Shown here piece by piece: positions 43,890 through 53,700 of a stretch of DNA of 64,000 bases. The stretch spans positions 91,721 through 155,720 of the forward strand of contig NZ_QMDX01000009.1 in NCBI RefSeq assembly GCF_007421925.1. The letters are read 5' to 3'. The position numbers and the translations under genes were made by a program. The notes under the pieces were generated by a model. The model was not told the origin of the DNA and did not search any database. It saw only the letters and a list, made by a program, of their open reading frames with translations. This DNA comes from Haloglomus irregulare. Lineage in GTDB: Archaea; Halobacteriota; Halobacteria; Halobacteriales; Haloarculaceae. Every line of letters starts with the position of its first letter. Within the stretch, counting starts at the first letter, position 1.

Positions 43890-44822
43890 ATGAGCGAGAG
43901 CGAGTCCACCGGCCGACCGGTCGAGGACGTGGTTGCAGCGGTCGTCGACGGCCGCGACCGCGACCCCGAGACGGTGCGCGAGGCGCTGGATCCGGTGACC
44001 GACGACGGCGTCGTCACGCGCGAGGCAATCGAAGCGGCCGTCTCCGACACCTCCAAGATCGCCGCCACGGCCGAGACGCGGGCCGAGTTGGCCAGCATCG
44101 CGTACGATGACGCCGTGGACGCCGCCACGCCGGTCGACGACCTCGCTATCGTGATGAGCCGACTGGACGAGTACGCGGACCGGCTCGACACCGTCGAGGC
44201 GCGGGCCGCCGCCCTCACCGACGACCTGCGGGCGCCCGTCGAGCGGCTCGGCGACCTCGGCGCGGTGTACGAGCTGGCGACGGGGCTCCGTGAGACTGCG
44301 GCGACCGCGCAGGCCGTCGCCCGGACGGCCGACGAACTCTCCGTCGACCTAGAGGCGTTCGAGGCGTGGCTCGACAGCCCGGAGCGACGGTCCGACGAGT
44401 TCGCCGAGGACGTCGACCTCGTCGACGAGTCACTGGCGGAGCTGTCCGACGCGGCCGCCGCGCTCCCAGCGGAGAGCGAGGCGCCCGCGGTCGACTGGGC
44501 AGACGCGACCATGCGAGCGCGCGTGCTCGACCTGTTGGTCGCCGACCTCCGTACCGAACTGACCGACCTCCAGACGTGGGCAGGCCGCGAAGACGAACCA
44601 TTCCGTACCGGCTTGGACGGCCGTGTGGCGGACCTCGAGGGGCGTGTCGAGGACCTGCACGACGTGCTGGCCGAGTACGCGGAACCGGCCTGGCGCGATC
44701 GGTTCGGGGACGACCTCGCGGCGTTCGACCGCGACCTCGATGGGTTCGAACCGCCGGTCGACTGGGAGCGCGTGCGGGAGACACTGGCGGCGCGGCGGGA
44801 GCGGGCCTTCGAGACCCGCTAG
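43890..44822 (+). CDS. Acidic coiled-coil protein (similar to haloarchaeal 'halo transducer protein')
   Basis: A 310-residue, Ala/Glu/Asp/Arg-rich helical protein with no Cys, signal or membrane segment. Heptad-like stretches run through residues ~85-135 (RLDEYADRLDTVEARAAALT) and ~230-275 (RVADLEGRVEDLHDVLAEYA). Similar proteins are annotated in haloarchaea as 'halo transducer protein', but I see no methyl-accepting signalling tip, so that name is weak. It diverges from pstS and shares its AT-rich control region, which suggests phosphate-linked expression. Function unknown. Confidence 0.72.
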   Translation: MSESESTGRPVEDVVAAVVDGRDRDPETVREALDPVTDDGVVTREAIEAAVSDTSKIAATAETRAELASIAYDDAVDAATPVDDLAIVMSRLDEYADRLDTVEARAAALTDDLRAPVERLGDLGAVYELATGLRETAATAQAVARTADELSVDLEAFEAWLDSPERRSDEFAEDVDLVDESLAELSDAAAALPAESEAPAVDWADATMRARVLDLLVADLRTELTDLQTWAGREDEPFRTGLDGRVADLEGRVEDLHDVLAEYAEPAWRDRFGDDLAAFDRDLDGFEPPVDWERVRETLAARRERAFETR

Positions 44823-45592
44823 GCGACCCACACCGGCCGGTCGACACGCGTGGTCCCGACCGCCCGGAGCCGGTGTCGGATCTCCACCCGGACCGGCTCA
44901 CCGCGGACGGTGGTGTCGTACCGGACCCGGACCGACCGGATTAGCCCCGTCTCCGTCACGTCCAGTCGCGCGGTGACGTTCCGGGGTTCGCGCACGGAGA
45001 GCGGGACCAGCGTCGCCGGGAGGGTCGGCAGCTCCGTCGAGCGGAGGACGGCACCGTCAGCGGCCGACTCGACCCGGTAGGTCCCGCCCTCGAGGACCTG
45101 CTCGCGGAGCATCAGCCATCGCTGGAAATGGCTGGGCGCTGACGGGAACTGCCCCTGTTCGATGCGGTTGCCGGACGCGTCGAAGGTACGAACGTATGTC
45201 CCCGAGCCGTTGGTCCAGAGCTCGCTTCGCCCGATGGCGGGCGACAGCGGTCCGGAGCTGTTGATCTCGACACGCTCGAACAGCGTGCCGTCAGCGGCGA
45301 CCCGCCGGTCCCGATGGATGCGGGTCGTCCAGTTCGTCCCCCGGATAGTCACCGTCCGGGTCAGGTGGTAGCCAGCCGAGCGCCCGCTCGCGTCGGCCGC
45401 GAGCAGCCGGTCGGCGTCGATGGCCGTCGGCTCCCCCTCGGTCGCGGGCACGCCCGGCGCGACCGGCGCGTCCTCGGGGACTGACGCCGGTGTCAGGGTT
45501 TCCGTCGTCGTCCCACCTGGGGCGGCGAACCCGCCACACCCGGCCAGCAGCACGAGACTGAGGAGGACGACGAGGGGCCGGTGACGGGACAT
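44819..45592 (-). CDS. Haloarchaeal lipoprotein of unknown function
   Basis: A 257-residue secreted lipoprotein: a basic start (MSRHRPLVV), hydrophobic core and lipobox LLAGCGG. The mature part is beta-rich with repeated strand pairs (GYHLTRTVTIRGTNWTTRIH, YRVESAADGAVLRSTELP, VRVRYDTTVRGEPVRVEIRH), consistent with a LolA/LppX-like open barrel seen in many haloarchaeal lipoproteins (DUF7537-like). There are potential N-glycosylation sites (NWT, NSS, NGS). The stop overlaps the convergent coiled-coil gene by 4 bp. Confidence 0.75.
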   Translation of the reverse strand: MSRHRPLVVLLSLVLLAGCGGFAAPGGTTTETLTPASVPEDAPVAPGVPATEGEPTAIDADRLLAADASGRSAGYHLTRTVTIRGTNWTTRIHRDRRVAADGTLFERVEINSSGPLSPAIGRSELWTNGSGTYVRTFDASGNRIEQGQFPSAPSHFQRWLMLREQVLEGGTYRVESAADGAVLRSTELPTLPATLVPLSVREPRNVTARLDVTETGLIRSVRVRYDTTVRGEPVRVEIRHRLRAVGTTRVDRPVWVA

Positions 45593-45765
45593 CCGTCGGG
45601 GCTATGTCGACGACGGGGTTAGCTCTTGCCCGGATACTCGGTGCATCCGGGATGTATAGGGCACATTGCGATAGAATCGCGGAAGTAATCCAGATATCTA
45701 TATAGAGTCGGGATACCGGGTGCCGGCGGTGATTCGGCAGGAGCGTCGGCGTGGCGCTCTCGGCC

Positions 45766-46551
45766 TCACGGGACTCCGAGGCCGCCGGTGACCAGCCGGA
45801 CACCGACGACGGTCAGCAGGCCCAGCACGACGGCCCGGCGGGCCCGCTCGCTCACGCCGGTCCGGAGCCGCTTGCCGACCGCGACGCCGACGGCGGCCGG
45901 GACGGCGGCGACGACCGACGCCCCCGCGACGGCGGGACTCGGGTAGAGCCCCAAGGCCCCCGCGACGGCGACGCGGATGCCGTTCAGGCCGAGGAAGACG
46001 AGCGCGACGACGCCGACGAACAGGCCGTGCGAGAGGTCGAAGCTCCGGAGGTAGGCGATGAGTTGGACGCCGACATTGGTGCCGCCGAACAGGAGTCCGG
46101 AGATAGCGCCGATACCGACCATCCCGGCGCTCGACGCCCCGACCTCGCTCCTGCTGACCGCGTCGAGGCCCGGCAGCGGGACGACCCGCTGGCTGCTCGC
46201 CACGAACCCCAGCGTCAGGACGCCGAGCCCGACCCGGAGCGGCGCCTCGGGGAGGCTCTCGAGCACCGTCATCCCGACGACCGTGCCCACGAGCGCCGCG
46301 CCGATGAGCGGCGCGAACCGCCGGCTACAGCTCCGGAGCTCCTCGCCGGTGAGGTCCCGGACCAGCGAGACGTTCACGGCGAGGATGGGGACGATCATGA
46401 ACACGACCGCGGTCGCCGGCTCGACCACCGTCGCCAGCGCCATCGTCCCGACGACCGCGAACCCGAAGCCGGCGAGCCCGTTCGTCGCGCCGGCGACGAG
46501 GATGACCGCCGTCCCGATCGCGACCAGGGTCGGTGTGAGCGCCGCGGTCAT
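45766..46551 (-). CDS. TSUP-family (TauE/SafE) membrane transporter
   Basis: A 261-residue integral membrane protein with about eight transmembrane segments in two repeats. GATNGLAGFGFAVVGTMALA near the N-terminus and GAISGLLFGGTNVGVQLIAY in the second half are the duplicated TSUP motifs (G-x-G-[FG]). Family members export sulfite, sulfoacetate or related C-S anions. ATG 46551 chosen because hydrophobic sequence starts right after it and the upstream frame has no coding character. Confidence 0.87.
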   Translation of the reverse strand: MTAALTPTLVAIGTAVILVAGATNGLAGFGFAVVGTMALATVVEPATAVVFMIVPILAVNVSLVRDLTGEELRSCSRRFAPLIGAALVGTVVGMTVLESLPEAPLRVGLGVLTLGFVASSQRVVPLPGLDAVSRSEVGASSAGMVGIGAISGLLFGGTNVGVQLIAYLRSFDLSHGLFVGVVALVFLGLNGIRVAVAGALGLYPSPAVAGASVVAAVPAAVGVAVGKRLRTGVSERARRAVVLGLLTVVGVRLVTGGLGVP

Positions 46552-47163
46552 CGGTCGCCGCTCCCCCCGAGGCGGGGGCCGGTCGACTCGCGGTGCCGGC
46601 GTGGCTCGGACATTCACGCGAACCGTCTCCCCCTCGACACATAGCGGTGCCGACGGACGACGGCGGCGAGGCGGCCGTCGACCGGCAGCGTCCTCTCGAT
46701 GCTGCTGACGGTCGATTCGACCCCGTCGATCGCCTGGCGGTCGGGGTGATCCCTCGCCATGGGACTCCGTTCGGGGGACCGGAACCCCGGCACACCGGCC
46801 GTGGAACGGCGTCGCACCCCGCCCCGGGCGGGTCTCTCCTCGCACTACGGGTACGCCCGTCCCCGCCCTAATGGGGCGTTTAATCAGATATTAGGGATAC
46901 TGTCGTCGAATCCCTCGCACATCGGGGCAATCAGACGTTCTCAGCGCATACCCGGGCCTCTCGTACTCACCGGGTCGGGGCCGGGACCCGCCTCGCACCG
47001 TACGCCGACCTCCGGTGGGAGCGTTCCCGGGCCGCTCGACGCGCTCGGGACGGCTCGGTGCCGGATTCGGGCTCCGCCCCTCGCGCGGCGCCCGCCGTGC
47101 CGTCCGTCCCGGTCGCACACCCGACCGGCATCTTATCACCGTGCCGCCAGTTGTTCCGTACGA
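46552..47163. other. Intergenic region with a 7-bp inverted repeat around a TATA-like element
   Basis: No supported gene; a 48-codon minus frame from ATG 46760 (MARDHPDRQAIDGVESTVSS) is possible but unproven. At 46866-46896 CCCTAAT and ATTAGGG form a perfect inverted repeat with a 17-bp spacer containing TTTAATCAGA. It lies ~270 bp before the patatin gene, so a small RNA or leader transcript is possible. Confidence 0.45.
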
Positions 47164-48123
47164 ATGACCGACGACCCGACACGGGTCGCCATCGCCTGCC
47201 AGGGCGGGGGGAGCCACACCGCGTTCACCGCGGGTGTACTGCGGGGGCTGTTCCAGGACTGGCCGGACCGCTACGAACTAGTCGGTATCAGCGGCAGCTC
47301 CGGCGGCGCGTTCAACGCGCTGGCCGCGTGGTACGGACTCGTCACCGCGGACGAGGAGCGGGCTGCGGCGCTGCTGGGGGCGGTCTGGGACGACCTGGCG
47401 GCCGACGGCCTCGGTGACCGGGTCGCCAACGACTGGGTCGTCGGGCTCTCGCGCCTGGAGAACATGGGCGTCCCGGTGCCGGAGGTCAGCCCGTACCGGT
47501 CGCCGGGGTCGGAGTTCGGCCAGCGGGAGCTCCGTGAGACGCTCGAACGACATATCGACTTCGACGAGCTGCCGGATCTCTGTGGCCGCCGAACGCCGGA
47601 GCTGGTCGTCGGGACGGTCGACGTGAACGGCGGCGAGTTCGAGACGTTCACCAACGAGGCCGTGACGACGGAGGCCGTGCTCGCGTCGGCGGCGGTGCCG
47701 AACCTGTTCGAGGCGGTCGACATCAACGGCCACAGCCACTGGGACGGGCTGTTCAGCCAGAACCCACCGATAGACGACCTGCTGACGGTCCCTGCCGACC
47801 GCAAGCCCGAGGAGCTGTGGGTGATCCAGATCAACCCGCAGGAGCGGGCCGAGACGCCGACCTCGCTGGCGGAGATCGCCGACCGCCGCAACGAGCTGTC
47901 GGGCAACATCTCGCTGAACCAGGAGCTGCGCACCGTCGAGCGGGTCAACCAGTGGATCGACGAGGGGCATCTCCCGGAGAGCGACTTCTCGCGGACCGAG
48001 ATCACGCGCCTGGAGATGGACGGGGAGTACCACTGCTCCACGAAGCTCGACCGCCGGCCGTCGTTCATCGAGGAGCTGCTGGAGCGCGGCGCGGCCCGGG
48101 CCCCGGAGCTGTTCGACGAGTGA
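47164..48123 (+). CDS. Patatin-like phospholipase
   Basis: A 319-residue patatin-fold acyl hydrolase. The oxyanion Gly-rich loop is ACQGGGSHTAFTAGVLRGL, the nucleophile elbow GISGSSGGAFNALAA (GxSxG with Ser46), and the catalytic Asp HWDGLFSQNPPIDDL (DG-L instead of the usual DGG/DGA). Plant, bacterial and archaeal members hydrolyse phospholipids or acyl esters by a Ser-Asp dyad. ATG at 47164 begins MTDDPTRVAIACQGGG, the usual short lead-in. Stand-alone gene. Confidence 0.92.
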   Translation: MTDDPTRVAIACQGGGSHTAFTAGVLRGLFQDWPDRYELVGISGSSGGAFNALAAWYGLVTADEERAAALLGAVWDDLAADGLGDRVANDWVVGLSRLENMGVPVPEVSPYRSPGSEFGQRELRETLERHIDFDELPDLCGRRTPELVVGTVDVNGGEFETFTNEAVTTEAVLASAAVPNLFEAVDINGHSHWDGLFSQNPPIDDLLTVPADRKPEELWVIQINPQERAETPTSLAEIADRRNELSGNISLNQELRTVERVNQWIDEGHLPESDFSRTEITRLEMDGEYHCSTKLDRRPSFIEELLERGAARAPELFDE

Positions 48124-48698
48124 GCGGCGGTCGCGCGCGGCCGCCGCTCTCCGCCGCTCGTAGCCTGAGCCCCCGCCTCGTCTTCGGTCGCGACCGGACT
48201 CCCCGACCGCCCGGCCCCGTCCGTCGGACTAGCGCCACCCGCCCGGGACCGATGTGGACGGGGATGCCTCCGGGGTCGAACCGGACGGCATCCACGTCCC
48301 TGGCCATCTCCGCGAGGAGGACCGCTACGCGATGCTGGACGCGCTGGAGTCACGGACCGTCACGGCCCACCAGGAGATGACGTGGCTCTCCGGCCAGGTC
48401 GATCCCGCATCGAGCCAAGATACGAACCGGACCGCGACATCCATGCGTCCGCGAACGGGAACATCAGTACGATAGCGTACGCCCGACCCCCGTCCACTGC
48501 CGGGCGGGACGTCATCCGACGGTCCGGCTGGTCGGGGGTTCGGCTCTCCTGAGGTCCTCGACACCACGTCGTCTCAGTGCGATAGCCACGGCACCCGGTC
48601 GGCGTCGGTTCCGGACGGTCACTCGCGCGTCGACGGCTTGTCGCCACTGGGTGCCAACGGTCGACTCACCGGTTCGTACCCCTGGTCGACCCGCGTCG
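48124..48698. other. Gap with no supported gene
   Basis: A plus-strand frame around 48254-48475 contains a short protein-like piece (REEDRYAMLDALESRTVTAH) but lacks a family match and a promoter. I treat it as possible decayed coding sequence only. Confidence 0.4.
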
Positions 48699-48899
48699 CT
48701 ATACCGGCGTGATCACGTCCGGTCCGTCGGCCCGCGATTCGATCATCTCCCCGCACTCGGGACATTCGTAGTCGAGACGGTCGGAGTGGATATGGATGAT
48801 CCAGTCCCCGTTGACGTCGCTCTCGTCGTCACAGTTCGGACAGTGGAGCGCTACCTTGCGGTACGGCCGACGCTCCAGCTGGTCGTTGGAGGGAGACAT
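48699..48899 (-). CDS. Small zinc-ribbon protein (DUF8106-like)
   Basis: A 66-residue protein with two knuckles, ALHCPNCDDESDVNGDW and YECPECGEMIESR, forming one treble-clef/zinc ribbon, as in the haloarchaeal DUF8106-type proteins. A TATA-like GGTTATACC (minus strand, ~48925-48933) lies 27 nt before ATG 48899, favouring this over GTG 48905. Function unknown; possibly nucleic-acid or protein binding. Confidence 0.78.
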   Translation of the reverse strand: MSPSNDQLERRPYRKVALHCPNCDDESDVNGDWIIHIHSDRLDYECPECGEMIESRADGPDVITPV

Positions 48900-49127
48900 C
48901 TTCACGGCTACGGCCTGACGGGGTATAACCTCGCGGTTCTCCGCGTCGGCACGCGACCGTCGGGTGCGCCCGGACGAGGACCCGTGGACCGGGGCGGCCG
49001 CGGGGTCCTATCGCCGACTCGGCGGCGCTCGTGACCCGTCCCGGGACCGCCGCGGCTGCCCGTCCCGCGACCCGATACGGGACGGCCCCGAGAACTCGAC
49101 ATCACCCCCGTCGCACAGCGGACCCAC

Positions 49128-49134
49128 GTTTATC
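49128..49134 (+). promoter_or_regulatory. TATA box of the CoA-disulfide-reductase-type gene
   Basis: GTTTATC lies ~28 nt before the ATG at 49159, supporting a leaderless start there. Confidence 0.5.
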
Positions 49135-49158
49135 CGGCCGGGCCGCGGCCTTCCGCCC

Positions 49159-50568
49159 ATGAGCACCTTCGTTGTCATCGGCGGCGACGCCGCCGGTATG
49201 TCGGCCGCCAGCAAGGCTAAGCGCGACGACCCCGACCTGGACGTCGTCGTCTTCGAGAAGGGCGAGTGGGTCTCGTACGGCGCCTGCGGGCTCCCCTACT
49301 ACGTCAAGGGGGAGATCCAGGACATAGAGAGTCTCGTCTCCGTGACGCCCGAGGAGTTCCGCGAGGAGCGGGATATCGACCTGCGGACCGGACACGAGGT
49401 CGTCGCCGTCGACCCCGAGGACCGGACGGTCACCGCCCGCGGTCCGGACGGCGAGGTCGTCCAGCCGTACGACGACCTGCTGTTCGCGACCGGCGCCGCC
49501 GCCGTCACGCCACCCATCGACGGCCTCGACCGCGAGGGCGTCTACACGCTGGGCTCGATGTCCGACGGGAAGGAGCTCCGGGAGTACGTAAGCCGTGCCC
49601 GGTCGGAGGGCGACCTGCGCCAGCCCGACGAGGGCCCGGCCTGTCAGTTCCTCGGGACCTGCAACGGCCCGGTGGGCGTGGTCGGCGGCGGCTACATCGG
49701 CGTGGAGATGGCCGAGGCGCTCGCGGCTAACGACTTCGAGGTCCACCTGTTCCAGCGCGGCGACCGGGTCCTCAAGTCGTTCAGCGAGGCGACCAGCGAG
49801 ACGGTCCTCGACCACCTCGACGAGCAGGACGTCCTCGTCCATCTCGGCGCGTCGGTCGAGGCACTGGCCGGCGACGACCGTGTCGAGGCCGTCGTCACGT
49901 CCGAGGAGCGGGTCCCGGTCGACATGGTGCTCGTCGGGACCGGCGTCGACCCCCGGACGGACCTCGCCGAGGCCGCCGGCGTCGAACTCGGCGAGACGGG
50001 CGCCATCGCCGCCGACGGCTACCGCGAGACCAACCTGCCGGACGTCTACGCCGCGGGCGACTGTGCCGAGGCGACCCACGTCGTCACCGGGGAGCCGGCG
50101 TACGTGCCGCTCGCGCTGACGGCCAACCGGCACGGGCGCGCCATCGGGCAGACCGTCGCGGGCACGCCGACGGAGGGCGGTGGCGTGGCCGGGACGGCCG
50201 CCATCAAGGCGTTCGAGATGGAGGCCGCCCGGACCGGCATCCTCGACCACGATGCGGCCCGCGACGCCGGCTTCGACCCGATCACGGAGACCATCACGGC
50301 GAAATCCCGCGCCGGCTACTACCCGGAGGGCGGCAGCGTCCAGGTGACCATGACCGTCGACCGGCCCTCCGGGCAGGTGCTCGGCGGGAGCCTCGTCTCC
50401 GAGTACGGCGAGGGCGCCGTCCACCGCAGCCACGCACTCGTCGGCGCCGTCACCGAGGGCGTCGCCGTCGACGAGTTCTCGAACTACGACCTGGCGTACG
50501 CCCCGCCGTTCAACACCACCTGGGACCCCGTCCTGACCGCGGCGAAGGTGGTCGACGGGACGCGCTGA
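49159..50568 (+). CDS. FAD-dependent CoA-disulfide reductase / NADH oxidase-type flavoprotein
   Basis: A 469-residue single-cysteine pyridine-nucleotide disulfide reductase. FAD motif MSTFVVIGGDAAGMSAASKA; active Cys43 in SYGACGLPYYVKGEI as in CoA-disulfide reductases; NAD(P)H motif VGVVGGGYIGVEMAEAL; second FAD motif DVYAAGDCAEATHVVTGEP; and the C-terminal dimerization domain (TAAIKAFEMEAARTGILDHD). An extra ~14-residue loop (SEGDLRQPDEGPACQF) precedes the NAD motif. It reduces CoA disulfide or oxidizes NADH. Confidence 0.92.
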   Translation: MSTFVVIGGDAAGMSAASKAKRDDPDLDVVVFEKGEWVSYGACGLPYYVKGEIQDIESLVSVTPEEFREERDIDLRTGHEVVAVDPEDRTVTARGPDGEVVQPYDDLLFATGAAAVTPPIDGLDREGVYTLGSMSDGKELREYVSRARSEGDLRQPDEGPACQFLGTCNGPVGVVGGGYIGVEMAEALAANDFEVHLFQRGDRVLKSFSEATSETVLDHLDEQDVLVHLGASVEALAGDDRVEAVVTSEERVPVDMVLVGTGVDPRTDLAEAAGVELGETGAIAADGYRETNLPDVYAAGDCAEATHVVTGEPAYVPLALTANRHGRAIGQTVAGTPTEGGGVAGTAAIKAFEMEAARTGILDHDAARDAGFDPITETITAKSRAGYYPEGGSVQVTMTVDRPSGQVLGGSLVSEYGEGAVHRSHALVGAVTEGVAVDEFSNYDLAYAPPFNTTWDPVLTAAKVVDGTR

Positions 50569-50715
50569 GCGTGTGACATCGCGATTCCGGCCGAATCCAT
50601 CGTACATATCCCGAAAATGATATCTATCCACGAAACGGTGGATGTAACCGAGAAACACGCCGAGTTCCGGGCCGTCGGTGGTGGACGGCGAGTCCGGGGA
50701 CGGCCGTCGCCCGGA

Positions 50716-53700
50716 CTACAGCGTATCGGGGCCGACGACGTAGTTGGTGTCCGTGCCGCCGAACTCCGACTCCGTCGCGCCCTGCTCACGTTCCTCCCCG
50801 CCGAACGTCTCGGGATCGACGGCCTCGGCCGTCGCCGGACCGAACGTGTACTGGCCGGTCTCGGCCGCGCCGCTCGGCGCCTCGACGAAGTATTCGAACG
50901 TCACCTCGCCCCCATCCACGTCGCCCGTGGTGACCGTCTCATCGAAGGTGACGACGCCGTTCTCGACGGAGTCGACATCACCGAACTCCTCGTAGACGTC
51001 CCAGCCGTCCGGGACCCGGTCGGTCACCGTCACGGCGTCGGTCAGCTCCTCGTTGAACCCGCTGACGGTGATTTCGACCTGGTTGGACCGGCCGCCGGTG
51101 AACACGGTCCCGTCGTCGTCTCGCGAGCCCTCCGGCTCGAGGTCGACCGTCCGTGGGTCGAACGCCTCGGCGGGGTCGAAGCTGACGCCCAGGTCGAAGT
51201 TCGCCTGGACGTCGTAGCCGTTGACGACGCCGGGGATGTCGACGATCTTCGCGACGACGTAGAACGTCCGCTCGGTCGGGTCGTCCCGCGAGCCCCGGTC
51301 CACGTCGACGGACACGGACGCGGTCCCGTCGGTTCCCCGGGCGGAGGCGACGACGTTCGGCTCGCCGTTTGCCGCCGGGCTCTCGGCGTCGTAGACGAAC
51401 AGGTCGAGATGCGGCGTGTCGCCGGCCAGCCCCCGATTGGCGCCGGTGTAGCCGGTGAAGTCGACCGACACGTCCAGGCTGCCGCCGGGGACGTCGACGT
51501 AGCCCGCGACCGCCCGGGAGTCGACCGGGAGGTTCGTGCCGACGGCCTCCTCGGAGGTCGCCTCGTAGGTCTCGTCGCCGAGCACCGGGTCGGTACCGAG
51601 CAGGTTCCGGCTGACGGCGTCGACGGCGGCGTCGGGGTTGACGCGGCCGAAGCCCTCGTACGGGTCCCGGCCGCCGTGGGTGTACTGCGGCGCGCTCGGT
51701 GGCGACTTGGCCGCGTGGTACGGCGCGGCGGTGAACACGGTCTCGCTGGCGGTCGCGAGGACGACCTGCTTCAGCCGCATCACGTCCTCGAACCCGGTCT
51801 CGCTCGGCTCGGGGAGCGCGATGGCGTCGGGGGCATCCTCCTCCATCGCCTGCGCGACCAGGCCGGTGGTGCCGCAGGTGTACGGCGCCGCCATCGACGT
51901 GCCGCCCTTGCCGGTGTAGTCACGCGGCGGGTCCCCTTCGGCGTAGGCGGTGTCCTCGTCGCCGGTCTGGACCGCCCGAACGAGTTCGTAGTTACCGGGG
52001 ATGGGGTAGCCGACATCCACCGGCAGCTCGCCGTCCGCCACGGCGGTCGCGAGCAGGATCGCGAAGTCGTTGACGTCCCCGCCGGGGGCGGTCACATCCG
52101 GCTTGCCGTCGACGTCGTCCTCGTCCTCGTCGACGGTCCCGATGCCGCCGGCGGAGTAGGGCGTCAGCCCGTCGAACGGGTCGGTGGCGGCCACCGAGAT
52201 CGCCTCGTCCATGCCGGCCGGGACGCCGTTACCGTTGGCCGGGGTCATGGCGTTGCCCGCCGCCGCGACCGACAGGATGCCGCCCTCGGTTATCTTCCGG
52301 ATCGCCGCGGGGATGTTGCTAAGGCTGCCGCCAGCGGCCCCGATGGGGAGGCCGAAGGCGAACCCCCAGGACATGTTGACCGCGCGGGTGTTGAACACGT
52401 CAGCGAAGGTATCCGCGAACCCGCCGAGGTCCTCGGTCGGGGCGGACAGCCCCTCGAGCCCGACCAGGCTGAAGTTCGGCGCGATGCCGGGATGGACCGC
52501 CTGGCTGCCGCCCGGCTGGCGAGCGCCGGCCGGCGGGGTCCCGTCGATATCCCCGGGGGCGACGTAGGAGCCGTAGGCGATCTCGGTGAGCCGTCCGGCG
52601 GTCGGGTTCCCCTCCTGGGCGCGCCCGCCGACCGCCTCGGTGGCGGCGTCCGTCTCGTAGGGTCGCACCCGGATGGTGTAGGTCGCGGTCCCCGCGTCAT
52701 GCAGCGCCGGCTCGTCGGCGATGATGCTGTCGGTCCGGACGCCGGTGCTGTGGACGACCTCGTCCCCGTAGACGACCTCGAGACGGACGTTGTCGCCGAT
52801 GGCGGAGGCGAACACGGTCGAGTCGGCCGCGACGTCGACCTCGTACTCGATGAAGTCACCCGGCAGCAGCGCCGCGTCCGGCCGCTCGTAGGTCGTGTTG
52901 TCGTAGTCGACGACCGACGCCTGTCCGGTGCCGGACATGATGCCGGCACAGTGGCTCCCGTGGCCGTCACCGTCGCGGGGCCGTCGGGCCTCCGTGTACC
53001 GGTTGGCCTCGTTGTACCAGCCGACCGTCTTCGGCGTCGTGGGGTCGACACCCGCCTGTCCGGGGTCGTAATCGATCTCCGCGAACGGGTCGACGCTGTC
53101 GGTCGACCCGAACGCGATGTCGGGCTGTTGGATCCCCTGTCGGTTGTTGACCGCGCCGCTGAACTCGTAGCTGGCGTTGGCGTTGATGTAGGTCTCGATG
53201 ACCCAGCGGTACTTCGCGTCGGGTTCGATGCCGTTGGCGACGACCTGCTCGCCGGCGCCGGTTTGGGGATTGAAATCGGTGCCCGAACGGACGACCTCCC
53301 ACTCGTCGTTGCTGTTCAGTTTCTCCAGGAACAGCTCGTTGTCCTGGCGCTGGGGCGTCCAGGTGAGCGTCCCCTCGAGTTGCGTGGGTTCGAGGTCCTC
53401 GTCGGACTCCTCCTCGGCTACCGTCGTCGGCGTGAACTCCACGATGACGTCGCGGCTGACCTGGCCGGCGTCGGCGACGCCGGGGCCGACCGTACCGGAC
53501 TCCTTGAAGATCGCCAGCTCGGTGATCTCGACCTCGGCACCCGGGTCGGGGTAGCTGATGTCCTGCTCGTCGGCGTCGGCCAGGACCAGGTTCCCGTTGT
53601 CGTCGGTACTGGCGACGACGCCGTTCCACGGCCCGAGGTCGGGATGCCGGGCACTGAGCCCGGAGTCGGTGATGGCCAGCGTCCGGTCCGGGCGGCCGCG

